A DNA stretch of 64,000 nucleotides from Curvibacter cyanobacteriorum (lineage in GTDB: Bacteria; Pseudomonadota; Gammaproteobacteria; Burkholderiales; Burkholderiaceae_C), in NCBI RefSeq assembly GCF_028649475.1, contig NZ_JAQSIP010000005.1:248001-312000 (forward strand), in the 5' to 3' direction. Positions 29,369-37,283 of the stretch are shown here, piece by piece (within the stretch, counting starts at the first letter, position 1; each line of letters starts with the position of its first letter). The position numbers and the translations under genes are program-made. The notes under the pieces are model-generated. The model ran no database searches, was not told where the DNA came from, and saw only the letters and a list, made by a program, of their open reading frames with translations.

Positions 29369-30214
29369 TCAGGCCGCCACGGTGCGTTGGGTTTGCTCAC
29401 CCAGGCCCTGGATGCCCAGGCGCATGGTCTGGCCCGGGCGCAGGAACACCGGCGCGGGCTTGCAGCCCATGCCCACGCCGGGCGGCGTGCCGGTGGAGAT
29501 CACATCGCCGGGGTACAGGGTCATGAAGCGGCTCAGGTAGGCCACGATCTGCGGCACGCGGAAGATCATGGTGCGGGTGTTGCCGTTTTGGTAGCGGTGG
29601 CCGTCGACCTCCAGCCACAGGTCCAGCGCATGGGGGTCGGGCACCTCGTCGGCGGTGACCAGCCAGGGGCCGGTGGGACCGAAGGTGTCGCAGCCCTTGC
29701 CCTTGTCCCAGGTGCCGCCGCGCTCAAGTTGGTATTCGCGCTCGGACACGTCGTTGACCACACAGTAGCCGGCCACGTAACTCAGCGCATCGGCCTCGTC
29801 GACATAGCTCGCGGTGCGGCCGATGACCACCCCCAGCTCCACCTCCCAGTCGGTCTTGGTCGAGCCGCGCGGGATGCGCACATCGTCGTTCGGGCCCACC
29901 ACGGCCGAGGTCCATTTGTTGAACACCACCGGTTCGCTGGGCACCGGCATGCCGGACTCGGCCGCGTGGTCGGCGTAGTTCAAGCCGATGCAGATGAACT
30001 TGCCAATGCGCCCGACGCAGGGGCCCAGGCGCGGTGAGCCGCTCACCAGGGGCAGGCTCTGGGGGTCCAGGGCCCGCAAGCGGGCCAGGGTGTCGGGGGC
30101 GAGGGCGCTGCCGTCGATGTCGGCCACCTGGGCCGAGAGGTCGCGCAGTTGGCCCGTGCTGTCGAGCAGGCCCGGTTTTTCTTGGCCCGGCGGGCCATAG
30201 CGAAGCAATTTCAT
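29369..30214 (-). CDS. Fumarylacetoacetate hydrolase (FAH) family protein
   Basis: A 281-residue protein with the FAH C-terminal fold: IGKFICIGLNYADHAAE, the metal-binding glutamate region in DWEVELGVVIGR, and the conserved YPGDVISTGTPPGVGMG. Such enzymes hydrolyse or decarboxylate acylpyruvates and 2,4-diketo acids with Mg2+ or Mn2+. The start at 30214 (MKLLRYG) has a GGAG site. It is the first gene of the FAH-SDR-Bug operon, divergent from a LysR regulator 96 bp away. A 2,4-diketo-3-deoxy-sugar-acid hydrolase is the most likely activity given the neighbours, but maleylpyruvate-type substrates are possible. Confidence 0.92.
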   Translation of the reverse strand: MKLLRYGPPGQEKPGLLDSTGQLRDLSAQVADIDGSALAPDTLARLRALDPQSLPLVSGSPRLGPCVGRIGKFICIGLNYADHAAESGMPVPSEPVVFNKWTSAVVGPNDDVRIPRGSTKTDWEVELGVVIGRTASYVDEADALSYVAGYCVVNDVSEREYQLERGGTWDKGKGCDTFGPTGPWLVTADEVPDPHALDLWLEVDGHRYQNGNTRTMIFRVPQIVAYLSRFMTLYPGDVISTGTPPGVGMGCKPAPVFLRPGQTMRLGIQGLGEQTQRTVAA

Positions 30215-30310
30215 GCCAGTGTCTCCTTGTGCTGGCGAATTCTGAAAGCCGGGCTGTTTGCTGCATAGTGAGAGCTTTTGATCTGGCAATAACCGATTGG
30301 AATCCCCCCC

Positions 30311-31273
30311 ATGCTGCCCAGCCTGTCCTCGATCGCCTCGCGCCTGCGTTTTCGCCAACTGACCCTGCTGGTGGCGCTGGACGAAGCCGGCTCATTGCAC
30401 CGCGCGGCCGACCAACTGGGCATGACCCAACCCGGGCTGACCAAGGCGCTGCGTGAGATCGAATCGACCTTTGGCGCCGAGCTGTTCCAGCGCTCACCCA
30501 AAGGCGTGCAGGCCAATGAGCTGGGGCGCTGCATCCTGCGCTACGCACGGGTCATCGGCTCTGACCTGGGCCACCTGCGCGAAGAGCTGGACGGTGTGCT
30601 GCGCGGCAGTGGCGGGCGGGTCGCCGTGGGCACCATCACCGGGGCCCTGCACTCGGTGCTGATCGGGGCGCTGGCGCAACTGCGGCAAACCCAGCCAGCC
30701 TTGTCGATCGAGGTGCGCGAAGGCATCAGCAGCGAGCTGCTGGGCCTGGTCAACGAGGGGCGGCTGGACCTGGCGATCTGCCGCACCACGGTGTCGAGCC
30801 AGGCCGACCATTTCGACTACGAAGCCCTCGAAGACGAGCAGGTGGCACTGGCCGTGGGCCTGGCGCATCCGCTGGCCAAGGCACGCCGTGTGACGCTGGC
30901 GCAGCTGGTGCGCTACCGCTGGATCCTCTACCCGGGCAGCATGCCGCTGCGCACCCTGGCCGAGCGCGAGTTTCGCGAGGCCGGGCTCGAGTTGCCACCG
31001 TACCCGATCGAGACCGCCTCCTCCCTGGCCACCCTGTTGATGCTCAAGCAAGACCCCAAGCTGGTGGCCCTGATGGCCGAGGGCACCATGGCCTTTTGCG
31101 AAGAGCACGGTATCGCCAAGCGCCTGCCGCTGAGCCTGCGCGCGCGGCACGAGGGCTATGGCATCGTCACCCGCCGGGGCGCCCGCTTGTCGCCGGCGGC
31201 CACGCTGCTGGTGCAATGCCTGCGCGACGCGGCCGGGCGGGGCCGCGATGAGGCGGGGCTATCACCCCGATAG
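30311..31273 (+). CDS. LysR-family transcriptional regulator
   Basis: A 320-residue LTTR. The N-terminal winged helix-turn-helix is clear (LRFRQLTLLVALDEAGSLHRAADQLGMTQPGLTKALREIE), followed by the substrate-binding domain from about residue 95 with the type-2 periplasmic-binding fold (RVAVGTITGAL; LDLAICRT). It is transcribed away from the FAH-SDR-Bug operon, the usual arrangement for a pathway-specific activator or repressor; the 96-bp gap would hold both promoters. The inducer is probably a pathway sugar acid or keto acid. Confidence 0.93.
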   Translation: MLPSLSSIASRLRFRQLTLLVALDEAGSLHRAADQLGMTQPGLTKALREIESTFGAELFQRSPKGVQANELGRCILRYARVIGSDLGHLREELDGVLRGSGGRVAVGTITGALHSVLIGALAQLRQTQPALSIEVREGISSELLGLVNEGRLDLAICRTTVSSQADHFDYEALEDEQVALAVGLAHPLAKARRVTLAQLVRYRWILYPGSMPLRTLAEREFREAGLELPPYPIETASSLATLLMLKQDPKLVALMAEGTMAFCEEHGIAKRLPLSLRARHEGYGIVTRRGARLSPAATLLVQCLRDAAGRGRDEAGLSPR

Positions 31274-31321
31274 GGAAGGCCCCCCAGCCAAGGCCTGCCC
31301 GGCTGTGTTACCATTTTTGCC

Positions 31322-31396
31322 ATGCAACGCCAGCAAGCCCTCACCCTAAAGCTAAGCCTAGTGCTCGGCCGGGGTCTGCTCGCGTTCGTGTCTTGA
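31322..31396 (+). CDS. Leucine-rich leader peptide of leuA (attenuator peptide)
   Basis: A 24-codon frame starting MQRQQALTLKLSLVLGRG and ending in TGA, too short for routine gene finding. Seven of 24 residues are leucine, and three of those use CTA, a codon expected to be rare in so GC-rich a genome. Such a peptide is the hallmark of ribosome-mediated transcription attenuation: ribosomes stall on Leu codons when charged tRNA-Leu is scarce. It lies 157 bp upstream of leuA and is followed by alternative hairpins and T-rich tracts. It has no obvious ribosome site, which is the main weakness. Confidence 0.75.
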   Translation: MQRQQALTLKLSLVLGRGLLAFVS

Positions 31397-31497
31397 GCTT
31401 CGCGCTCATCGCTCTGACTTCCCCCTGACCCCGGCCCACGAACCAGCCTTTGCCCTGCGCAAAGGGCTGCAGGGGATGTCTTTGTTTTTCCGTTTTT
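31367..31497 (+). promoter_or_regulatory. Putative leucine attenuator upstream of leuA
   Basis: GGCCGGGGTC (31367-31376, inside the leader peptide) is perfectly complementary to GACCCCGGCC (31427-31436). Further on, CCCTGC (31453-31458) pairs with GCAGGG (31469-31474) ahead of the T-rich stretch TTTGTTTTTCCGTTTTT (31481-31497), a terminator-like element. CCCCTG (31422-31427) can instead pair with CAGGGG (31470-31475), which would break the terminator. An alternative stem AGCCTTTGC / GCAAAGGGCT (31445-31468) also exists. Stalling on the Leu codons would mask the first arm and favour the antiterminator. The pairing is read by eye, not folded. Confidence 0.6.
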
Positions 31498-31553
31498 GAC
31501 CCTCGCGGCACAGCCCGGACACCCCGGCGCCGCCCCTGTTCGTGGAGCCCCCA

Positions 31554-33263
31554 ATGATTGCCAACCCCGCCACCAAGTACGCCCCGTTTGCCCCGATCGC
31601 GCTCGCCGATCGCCAATGGCCCTCGCGCACCATCACCCAGGCGCCGATCTGGCTGTCCACCGATTTGCGCGACGGCAACCAGGCCTTGTTCGAGCCCATG
31701 AATGCCGAGCGCAAGATGAGCCTGTTCATGGAGTTGGTGCGCATCGGCTTCAAGCAAATCGAGGTGGGTTTCCCCGCGGCCTCGCAAACCGACTTCGACT
31801 TTGTGCGCCGCCTGATCGAAGAAAAGCGGATCCCCGACGACGTGACCATCATGGTCATGACCCAGTCGCGTGAAGACCTGATCGCCCGCAGCGTGGAGGC
31901 CGTTCAAGGTGCTCCACGCGCCATCGTGCACCTCTACAACGCCACCGCACCGGCCTGGCGCCGCATCGTGTTTGGCATGAGCGTGCCGCAGGTGATGGAC
32001 TTGATCCGCCACCATGTGGGCTACCTCAAACGCCTCACCGACGCCCAGCCGGCCACCCAGTGGACCTTGCAGTACTCGCCCGAAACCTTCAGCGCCACCG
32101 AGCTGGACGTGTCCTTGCAGGCCTGCCACACCGCCATCGAAACCTGGGGGGCGGGCCCGGGCCGCGAGGTCATCATCAACCTGCCGACCACGGTGGAGAA
32201 CGCCACCGCCAATGTGTTTGCCGACCAGATCGAGTGGATGCACCGCCACCTGGTGCCGCGCCAGCACATTGTCTTGTCGGTGCACCCGCACAACGACCGT
32301 GGCACAGGTGTGGCCGCGGCCGAGTTCGCCATGATGGCCGGCGCCGACCGCGTGGAAGGCTGCTTGTTTGGCAATGGCGAGCGCTGCGGCAATGTGGACA
32401 TCGTGACGTTGGCGCTCAACCTCTACACCCAGGGCGTGCACCCGCAGCTTGATTTTTCCGACATCACCGCCGTGGCGCGCGTGGCCGAAGAATGCACCTC
32501 GATCCCGGTGCACCCGCGCCACCCCTACGCGGGCGATCTGGTGTTCACCGCCTTCTCGGGCTCGCACCAGGACGCGATCAAGAAAGGCTTTGCCGCCCAG
32601 GACCCGAATGGCCTCTGGGAAGTGCCGTACTTGCCGATCGATCCGGCCGACCTGGGCCGCACCTACGACAGCGTGATCCGCGTCAACAGCCAGTCGGGCA
32701 AGGGCGGCATCGCCTTCTTGCTCGAGCGCGAACGCGGCGTGGTGATGCCGCGCCGCATGCAGGTCGAGTTCAGTGCCGTGGTGCAGCGCCAGACCGATGC
32801 GAGCGAGACCGAGATCAATGGCAGCGAGATCTGGGCCCTGTTCCAGCAAACCTATTTGCGGGGCACCGCGGGCAGCAGCGACGCGATCCGCTACCACGGT
32901 CACAAGCTCGATGAAAGCGGCCAGGGCATCGAACTCGACCTCAGCATCGCGGGCCAGCGCCAGCAGGTGCGCGGTCATGGCAACGGCCCCATCGCCGCCA
33001 CGGTGGATGCGCTGGGCTTGCCGCTGCGCGTCGACAGCTACGAAGAACGCGCCACCGGCAGCGGGGCCGATGCCCAGGCCTTGGCGATTGTGGAGGCCGC
33101 GCTCGACGGCGTGGCGGGTGCGGGCTTTGGCGTGGGCATGAGCCACAACATCGTGACCGCCTCGATCCAGGCCGTGATCAGCGTGGCCAACCGCCTGCAA
33201 GCTCGACGCCAGCCCAGCCACAGCGGGGCCGCGACAGCCGCGACGGCCGACACCACGGCCTGA
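31554..33263 (+). CDS. leuA: 2-isopropylmalate synthase, long (type 2) form
   Basis: LeuA condenses acetyl-CoA with 2-ketoisovalerate, the first committed step of leucine synthesis. The 569 residues show the DRE-TIM barrel with [15 protein letters not shown] near the N-terminus, the metal-binding [14 protein letters not shown], and [16 protein letters not shown]-terminal LeuA dimer/regulatory domain (about 430-560) normally mediates leucine feedback. The ATG at 31554 is preferred over a GTG 12 nt earlier because a GGAG site lies 6 nt before it. It sits behind a leucine attenuator, giving both transcriptional and allosteric control. No other leu genes are adjacent. Confidence 0.95.
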   Translation: MIANPATKYAPFAPIALADRQWPSRTITQAPIWLSTDLRDGNQALFEPMNAERKMSLFMELVRIGFKQIEVGFPAASQTDFDFVRRLIEEKRIPDDVTIMVMTQSREDLIARSVEAVQGAPRAIVHLYNATAPAWRRIVFGMSVPQVMDLIRHHVGYLKRLTDAQPATQWTLQYSPETFSATELDVSLQACHTAIETWGAGPGREVIINLPTTVENATANVFADQIEWMHRHLVPRQHIVLSVHPHNDRGTGVAAAEFAMMAGADRVEGCLFGNGERCGNVDIVTLALNLYTQGVHPQLDFSDITAVARVAEECTSIPVHPRHPYAGDLVFTAFSGSHQDAIKKGFAAQDPNGLWEVPYLPIDPADLGRTYDSVIRVNSQSGKGGIAFLLERERGVVMPRRMQVEFSAVVQRQTDASETEINGSEIWALFQQTYLRGTAGSSDAIRYHGHKLDESGQGIELDLSIAGQRQQVRGHGNGPIAATVDALGLPLRVDSYEERATGSGADAQALAIVEAALDGVAGAGFGVGMSHNIVTASIQAVISVANRLQARRQPSHSGAATAATADTTA

Positions 33264-33423
33264 GCCCCGGCACGCGCCAGGGCCAGGCCCTGGTCATCGG
33301 TCCCCGGGGCGACGGAAATCCTGTCGCCTCGGACGGGTTGGGTGGGCATGATCCCGTACCGGGGTCATGTGCCCCGGCAAAACGCCTGGTCGAACCCTGA
33401 CCTGGCGTCGCAAAAGTCGCAAA

Positions 33424-34338
33424 ATGGCTGCAGCGAACTTCCACCGGACCCGAACGATGGCCCCCTCTGCCCCCCCGGACACCCCCAGCGTTGTCACCCC
33501 TGCGTTCCTGAACTGGCCGCTGCGCGACCTGCGCGCCTGGGTGCGGCTGCTGGTGCGGGCCGAGGTCCCGATCCTGGCCAGCACCGCGCAGGCCATCGAA
33601 GACCTGCGGGCGCGCGAGGACGACATCGGCCCCGCCGACCTGAGCCCCGTGTTGCGCGCCGACCCGCTGATGACGGTGAAGTTCTTCGCCCATGTCGCCA
33701 CCCTGCGCCGCAACGACGACGCGACCGAAACCGAGAGCATCACCAGCGCCCTGGTGATGACGGGCATCACCCCGTTTTTCAAGCACTTCGGCCCGCAAGC
33801 CACGGTCGAAGACCGCCTGCGCGAGTACCCCGCAGCGCTCGAGGCCGTGCAGGAACTGCTGCACCGCAGCGCGCGTGCGGCCCACTTTGCGATGGCCTTT
33901 GCGGTGCACCGCAGCGACACCGATGTCGACGTGATCCATGAGGCGGCCTTCTTGCACGACTTTGCCGAGTTGCTGGTCTGGTGCCACGCGCCGACCTTGA
34001 TGCTCAAGATCCGCCAGGCCCAGGCGCAAGACCCAGCCCTGCGCAGCAGCGTGGCCCAGCGCAGCGTGCTGAACATCGAACTCGATGACCTGCGCCAGAC
34101 CCTGCTGCGCCTGTGGCGCCTGCCCAAGCTGCTGATCCGCATCAGCGACGGCAAGCACGCCGACCACCCCAGCGTGCAAAACGTGGTGCTGGCCTCGCGC
34201 CTGGCGCGGCACACCATGAAAAGCTGGGACAACCCGGCGCTGAGCAGCGATGTGGAAGCACTGTCCAAACTGCTCAACGCCTCGCCGCGGGTGACGCTGG
34301 CCTTTTTGCACAAGGTCGATGGCTCAAGCGAGCCCTGA
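33424..34338 (+). CDS. HDOD-domain signalling protein
   Basis: A protein of about 304 residues dominated by an HDOD domain, a catalytically inactive relative of HD phosphohydrolases found in bacterial signalling and often linked to c-di-GMP or stress networks. Recognisable are IGPADLSPVLRADPLMTVKFFAHVATLRR and ESITSALVMTGITPFFKHFG, the usual HDOD helices, and the later EAAFLHDFAELLVW. The start is uncertain: 33424 (MAAANFH), 33457 (MAPSAPP) and 33367 are all possible and none has a good ribosome site. It follows leuA by about 160 bp, probably a separate unit. Confidence 0.8.
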   Translation: MAAANFHRTRTMAPSAPPDTPSVVTPAFLNWPLRDLRAWVRLLVRAEVPILASTAQAIEDLRAREDDIGPADLSPVLRADPLMTVKFFAHVATLRRNDDATETESITSALVMTGITPFFKHFGPQATVEDRLREYPAALEAVQELLHRSARAAHFAMAFAVHRSDTDVDVIHEAAFLHDFAELLVWCHAPTLMLKIRQAQAQDPALRSSVAQRSVLNIELDDLRQTLLRLWRLPKLLIRISDGKHADHPSVQNVVLASRLARHTMKSWDNPALSSDVEALSKLLNASPRVTLAFLHKVDGSSEP

Positions 34339-34530
34339 GCAAGCCGCCACCCACCGGCTAACACCCCCAAAGCCCGCACCACTGCACCGCCCACATTCGC
34401 CCGACCCGCGGCCAGCCCCCCCGGGCAACCCGCCAGCCCGTCGCCCCGGCGCGGGGCTGACGGGCTGGGCAAGGGGGCCCGCCGGCCGCGCTGACACCTT
34501 CGCGTCACACGCCCAAGCGTTCGCGACCAT

Positions 34531-34552
34531 AATAGATGCATATACATCTATT
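34531..34552. promoter_or_regulatory. AT-rich palindrome, candidate operator of the MATE gene
   Basis: AATAGATG (34531-34538) and CATCTATT (34545-34552) are perfect inverted arms around CATATA, in an AT-rich island of a GC-rich region, 30 bp before the MATE start codon. This is the size and symmetry expected for a dimeric TetR, MarR, PadR or GntR-type repressor. No regulator gene adjoins it. Confidence 0.6.
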
Positions 34553-34582
34553 CAAGCCCCCGGTGGGCTGTCCCTGCCCGCT

Positions 34583-36019
34583 ATGACCTCCTCCCACGCC
34601 CAAGCCACCCCCCGACCCATGCCGGAGGCCGTTGGAGCGCCCGCTGGGGCCGGCGCCTCCGCGCCCCCCCCAGCGATGGACCCGCGCACCCGCTTGCTGC
34701 TCGAAGGCCCCATCGCCAGCACCCTGCTGCGCATGGCAGGCCCCAATGTGGTGGTGATGGTGGCGCAGGCCCTGGCGGGCTTGATCGAAACCTGGTTCAT
34801 CGGCCGCCTGGGCACCGACGCCCTGGCCGGCATGGCGCTGGTGTTCCCGGTGGTGATGCTGATGCAGATGATGTCGGCCGGCGCCATGGGCGGTGGCATC
34901 TCGTCTGCGATCGCCCGCGCGCTGGGCGCGCGGCGCCGCGACGACGCCCACGCCCTGGTGTTCCATGCCCTGCTGCTGTCGATCGTGTTTGGCCTGGTGT
35001 TCACGCTGGCGGCCTGGCTGGGAGGTGCGTGGTTGTACACCCACATGGGTGGCCAGGCGGGGTCGCTGCAGGCCGCCATGACCTACTCGAACTGGGTCTT
35101 CTCAGGGGCTGTGCTGGTCTGGCTGTTCAACTCGCTGGCCTCGGTGATCCGGGGCACCGGCAACATGGGCCTGCCGGCCAAGGTGATCAGCTGGGGCACC
35201 TTGCTGCTGTTGCCGCTGTCGCCGCTGCTGATTTTTGGCTGGGGCCCGATCCCGGCCATGGGCATCGCTGGCGGTGGCCTGGCGCTGCTGCTGTACTACG
35301 CCGGGGGATCGGTGGCGCTGGGCGCCTGGTTGCTGTCCTCGCGCAGCCTGCTGCGGCCGCGCTGGGAGGACGCGCGCTGGCGCAAAAGCCTGTTCATGGA
35401 CATCTTGCGCGTGGGCTTGGCCGGGGCCGTGTCCACGGTGGCCACCAATGTGGCGATTGCGGTGGCCACGGGCTTGGTGGGCCATTTTGGTCCGGCCGCC
35501 ATCGCGGGCTATGGCACGGCCTCGCGGCTCGAGTACCTGCTGGTGCCGCTGGTGTTTGGCTTTGGCGGCCCCCTGGTGGCCATGGTGGGCACAGCCGTGG
35601 GTGCTGGCCGGCGGGACCGCGCCCTGCGGGCCACCTGGATGGGTGCCGCCATGGCGGTGGCCCTGAGCGAGGTGATTGGTCTGGCCGCGGCGGCCTTCCC
35701 GGTGGCCTGGTTGTCGCTGTTCGACAGCGACCCGGCCATGCTCGAGGTCGGGTCCCAGTACCTGCGCATCGTGGGCCCGTTTTACGGCCTGTTCGGCCTG
35801 GGGCTGATCCTGTACTTCGCCTCACAAGGCGCCGGGCGGCTGCTCTGGCCGGTGCTGGGCAACATCGCCCGCCTCGCGGTGGCGGCCTTGGGCGGCTGGC
35901 TGGCCCTGCGCTGGGGCTGGGGCCTGGCAGGGGTGTTTGGGGCTCAGGCCCTGGCTTTGGCGGTGTATGGCGGGCTCAATGCCACGGCCATCGCGCGCGG
36001 GGTGTGGTTCCGCGACTGA
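34583..36019 (+). CDS. MATE-family multidrug/toxin efflux transporter
   Basis: A 478-residue integral membrane protein with about 12 hydrophobic helices and the two-fold MATE layout: each half opens with a G-P-(x)n pattern (LRMAGPNVVVMVAQALAGLIETWFIGRLG; LRVGLAGAVSTVATNVAIAV). MATE proteins export cationic or hydrophobic compounds against Na+ or H+. The first ~45 residues are Pro/Ala-rich and variable. A near-perfect palindrome 30 bp upstream suggests repression by an unlinked regulator. The substrate cannot be predicted. Confidence 0.92.
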   Translation: MTSSHAQATPRPMPEAVGAPAGAGASAPPPAMDPRTRLLLEGPIASTLLRMAGPNVVVMVAQALAGLIETWFIGRLGTDALAGMALVFPVVMLMQMMSAGAMGGGISSAIARALGARRRDDAHALVFHALLLSIVFGLVFTLAAWLGGAWLYTHMGGQAGSLQAAMTYSNWVFSGAVLVWLFNSLASVIRGTGNMGLPAKVISWGTLLLLPLSPLLIFGWGPIPAMGIAGGGLALLLYYAGGSVALGAWLLSSRSLLRPRWEDARWRKSLFMDILRVGLAGAVSTVATNVAIAVATGLVGHFGPAAIAGYGTASRLEYLLVPLVFGFGGPLVAMVGTAVGAGRRDRALRATWMGAAMAVALSEVIGLAAAAFPVAWLSLFDSDPAMLEVGSQYLRIVGPFYGLFGLGLILYFASQGAGRLLWPVLGNIARLAVAALGGWLALRWGWGLAGVFGAQALALAVYGGLNATAIARGVWFRD

Positions 36020-36110
36020 ACAGGCGCCCTGGAGGCCACGGACCAGCCGGTGGGGGCTGGCGGGGTGGACAACACGCCCACCCGCCGCCGAGCGGCTGAA
36101 AAACCCCAGC

Positions 36111-36365
36111 TCAGCGCGGACGGCGCGGGGCCATCGGGCCACGGCCTTCGATGTGACGGAACTTGATGCGGCCCTTGCTCAGATCGTAGGGCGACAGTTC
36201 CAGCGACACCTTGTCACCCGCCAGGATGCGGATGTGGTTCTTGCGCATCTTGCCTGCGGAGTAGGCAATCAGCTCGTGACCGTTTTCGAGGGTCACGCGG
36301 AAACGGGTGTCAGGCAACACTTCGTTGACGACACCCATCATTTCAATCAGGTCTTCCTTGGCCAT
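36111..36365 (-). CDS. infA: Translation initiation factor IF-1
   Basis: An 84-residue IF-1 with the S1/OB fold: [40 protein letters not shown] and the conserved [15 protein letters not shown]. It carries a 12-residue C-terminal extension ([12 protein letters not shown]) beyond the usual 72. It stands outside the ribosomal protein operon; Burkholderiales often have more than one infA, so this may be the accessory copy. The small conserved protein upstream on the same strand is 29 bp away. Confidence 0.95.
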   Translation of the reverse strand: MAKEDLIEMMGVVNEVLPDTRFRVTLENGHELIAYSAGKMRKNHIRILAGDKVSLELSPYDLSKGRIKFRHIEGRGPMAPRRPR

Positions 36366-36394
36366 GGTGGTCTTCCTTTAGGTCTTGATGGGGT

Positions 36395-36649
36395 TCAAAG
36401 GGTGCGCGTGAGACCGCGAACCCATTGGATGCCCTGCTCGATGGCGTAGCCCGAAGCAGCGGCACGGGTAGAAAATTCGGGAACAAAGCGCATCACCCGG
36501 TCGGTGCTGGCGCTGCCGCGGCCACTGGCGATCGACACCAGGGACGCGTATTGCCCGCCCTCGAGTTCACGGGGGCAGGCGGCAATTCGGTACTTGCCCA
36601 TCAGGATGGGCGCGTTGGGTAGCAAAGTCGAGGTCGAAGTCTGAATCAT
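36395..36649 (-). CDS. Small conserved protein of unknown function (84 aa)
   Basis: A short protein whose core (ACPRELEGGQYASLVSIASG, then TDRVMRFVPEF and AAASGYAIEQGIQWV) resembles a small hypothetical protein I recall as common in Burkholderiales. No domain name or function can be given. The frame stays open upstream to 37186, but that part is compositionally unlike protein, so a start near 36649 (MIQTSTS) or 36599 (MGKYRI) is more likely; neither has a clear ribosome site. It precedes infA on the same strand. Confidence 0.6.
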   Translation of the reverse strand: MIQTSTSTLLPNAPILMGKYRIAACPRELEGGQYASLVSIASGRGSASTDRVMRFVPEFSTRAAASGYAIEQGIQWVRGLTRTL

Positions 36650-37283
36650 CAAAGGTTGTAAGACCTGGGGCTGCAACAGCCTCTCGGTCACGGACAAAAA
36701 TTTTGGCAGCCCCAAATGCCTAGGGAGCCCGTCCTGAACAACCTGAGATTGCGGCCATGAGGACGCGGGACCCGGGAACGTGCCAAAAGCAGTGGCAACT
36801 TCTACAGAAGGGGAAAAGCCACTTGCGCGGTGACATGAGCAGGCTGGCACGCCACAAGCAGGGCAGGACTGACGGCCGCTCTGCCAGGGGCGCTTGCGTC
36901 TCATGGCGACAGGCGCCAACGCGGTCAGTCGCCAGGGGCGATCCGGCAATGTAACACACTCGCCCCAGAAGCCCAAGCGGCCAAGGCTTCTCAGGCCCCA
37001 GCGGACGGGCATCGCGGCGCCAGCGTTGCTAAAAGACCTTACCCGCGAAATGACGTATTGACCCTGGCGGGGCGTTCTGAAACTATTTGAAACATTTGCC
37101 CGGCTGTGCTGGTCGGGCCCGCGATGGTTTGATCGATGTCCCAGCCCCATTCTTGCCTCTTTTTCATTGCTTGGGATGTTTTGCACCCCACGGTGGTCCT
37201 GCGCTCACCCGGCCCCCTGAACCGCCCCCCTGTCTCGCCCGGCCCCACGCCCCTTTTGGACAACCACCTGGTGGTCACGACCC
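36650..37283. other. 634-bp intergenic region, unexplained
   Basis: No convincing gene. Short open frames of 60-80 codons occur in several frames without protein-like composition. An AGAAGCC/GGCTTCT hairpin lies at 36967-36991, and GC-rich dyads lie around 36870-36900. An untranslated leader or small RNA is possible, but I could not match a known RNA. Confidence 0.4.

Noticed and set aside
34531-34552. NsrR or LexA identity for the palindrome before the MATE gene
   Set aside because: The half-sites resemble GATGCAT-type motifs, but the spacing is shorter than an NsrR site and the CTGT/ACAG arms of LexA are absent.
36770-36990. Possible 6S RNA or other structured RNA
   Set aside because: I looked for the long rod with a central bubble and did not find matching 5' and 3' arms; only short dyads are present.
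36650-37186. Extension of the small conserved protein to 263 codons
   Set aside because: The added part lacks protein-like character and conserved motifs; the recognisable core lies within the last 84 codons.
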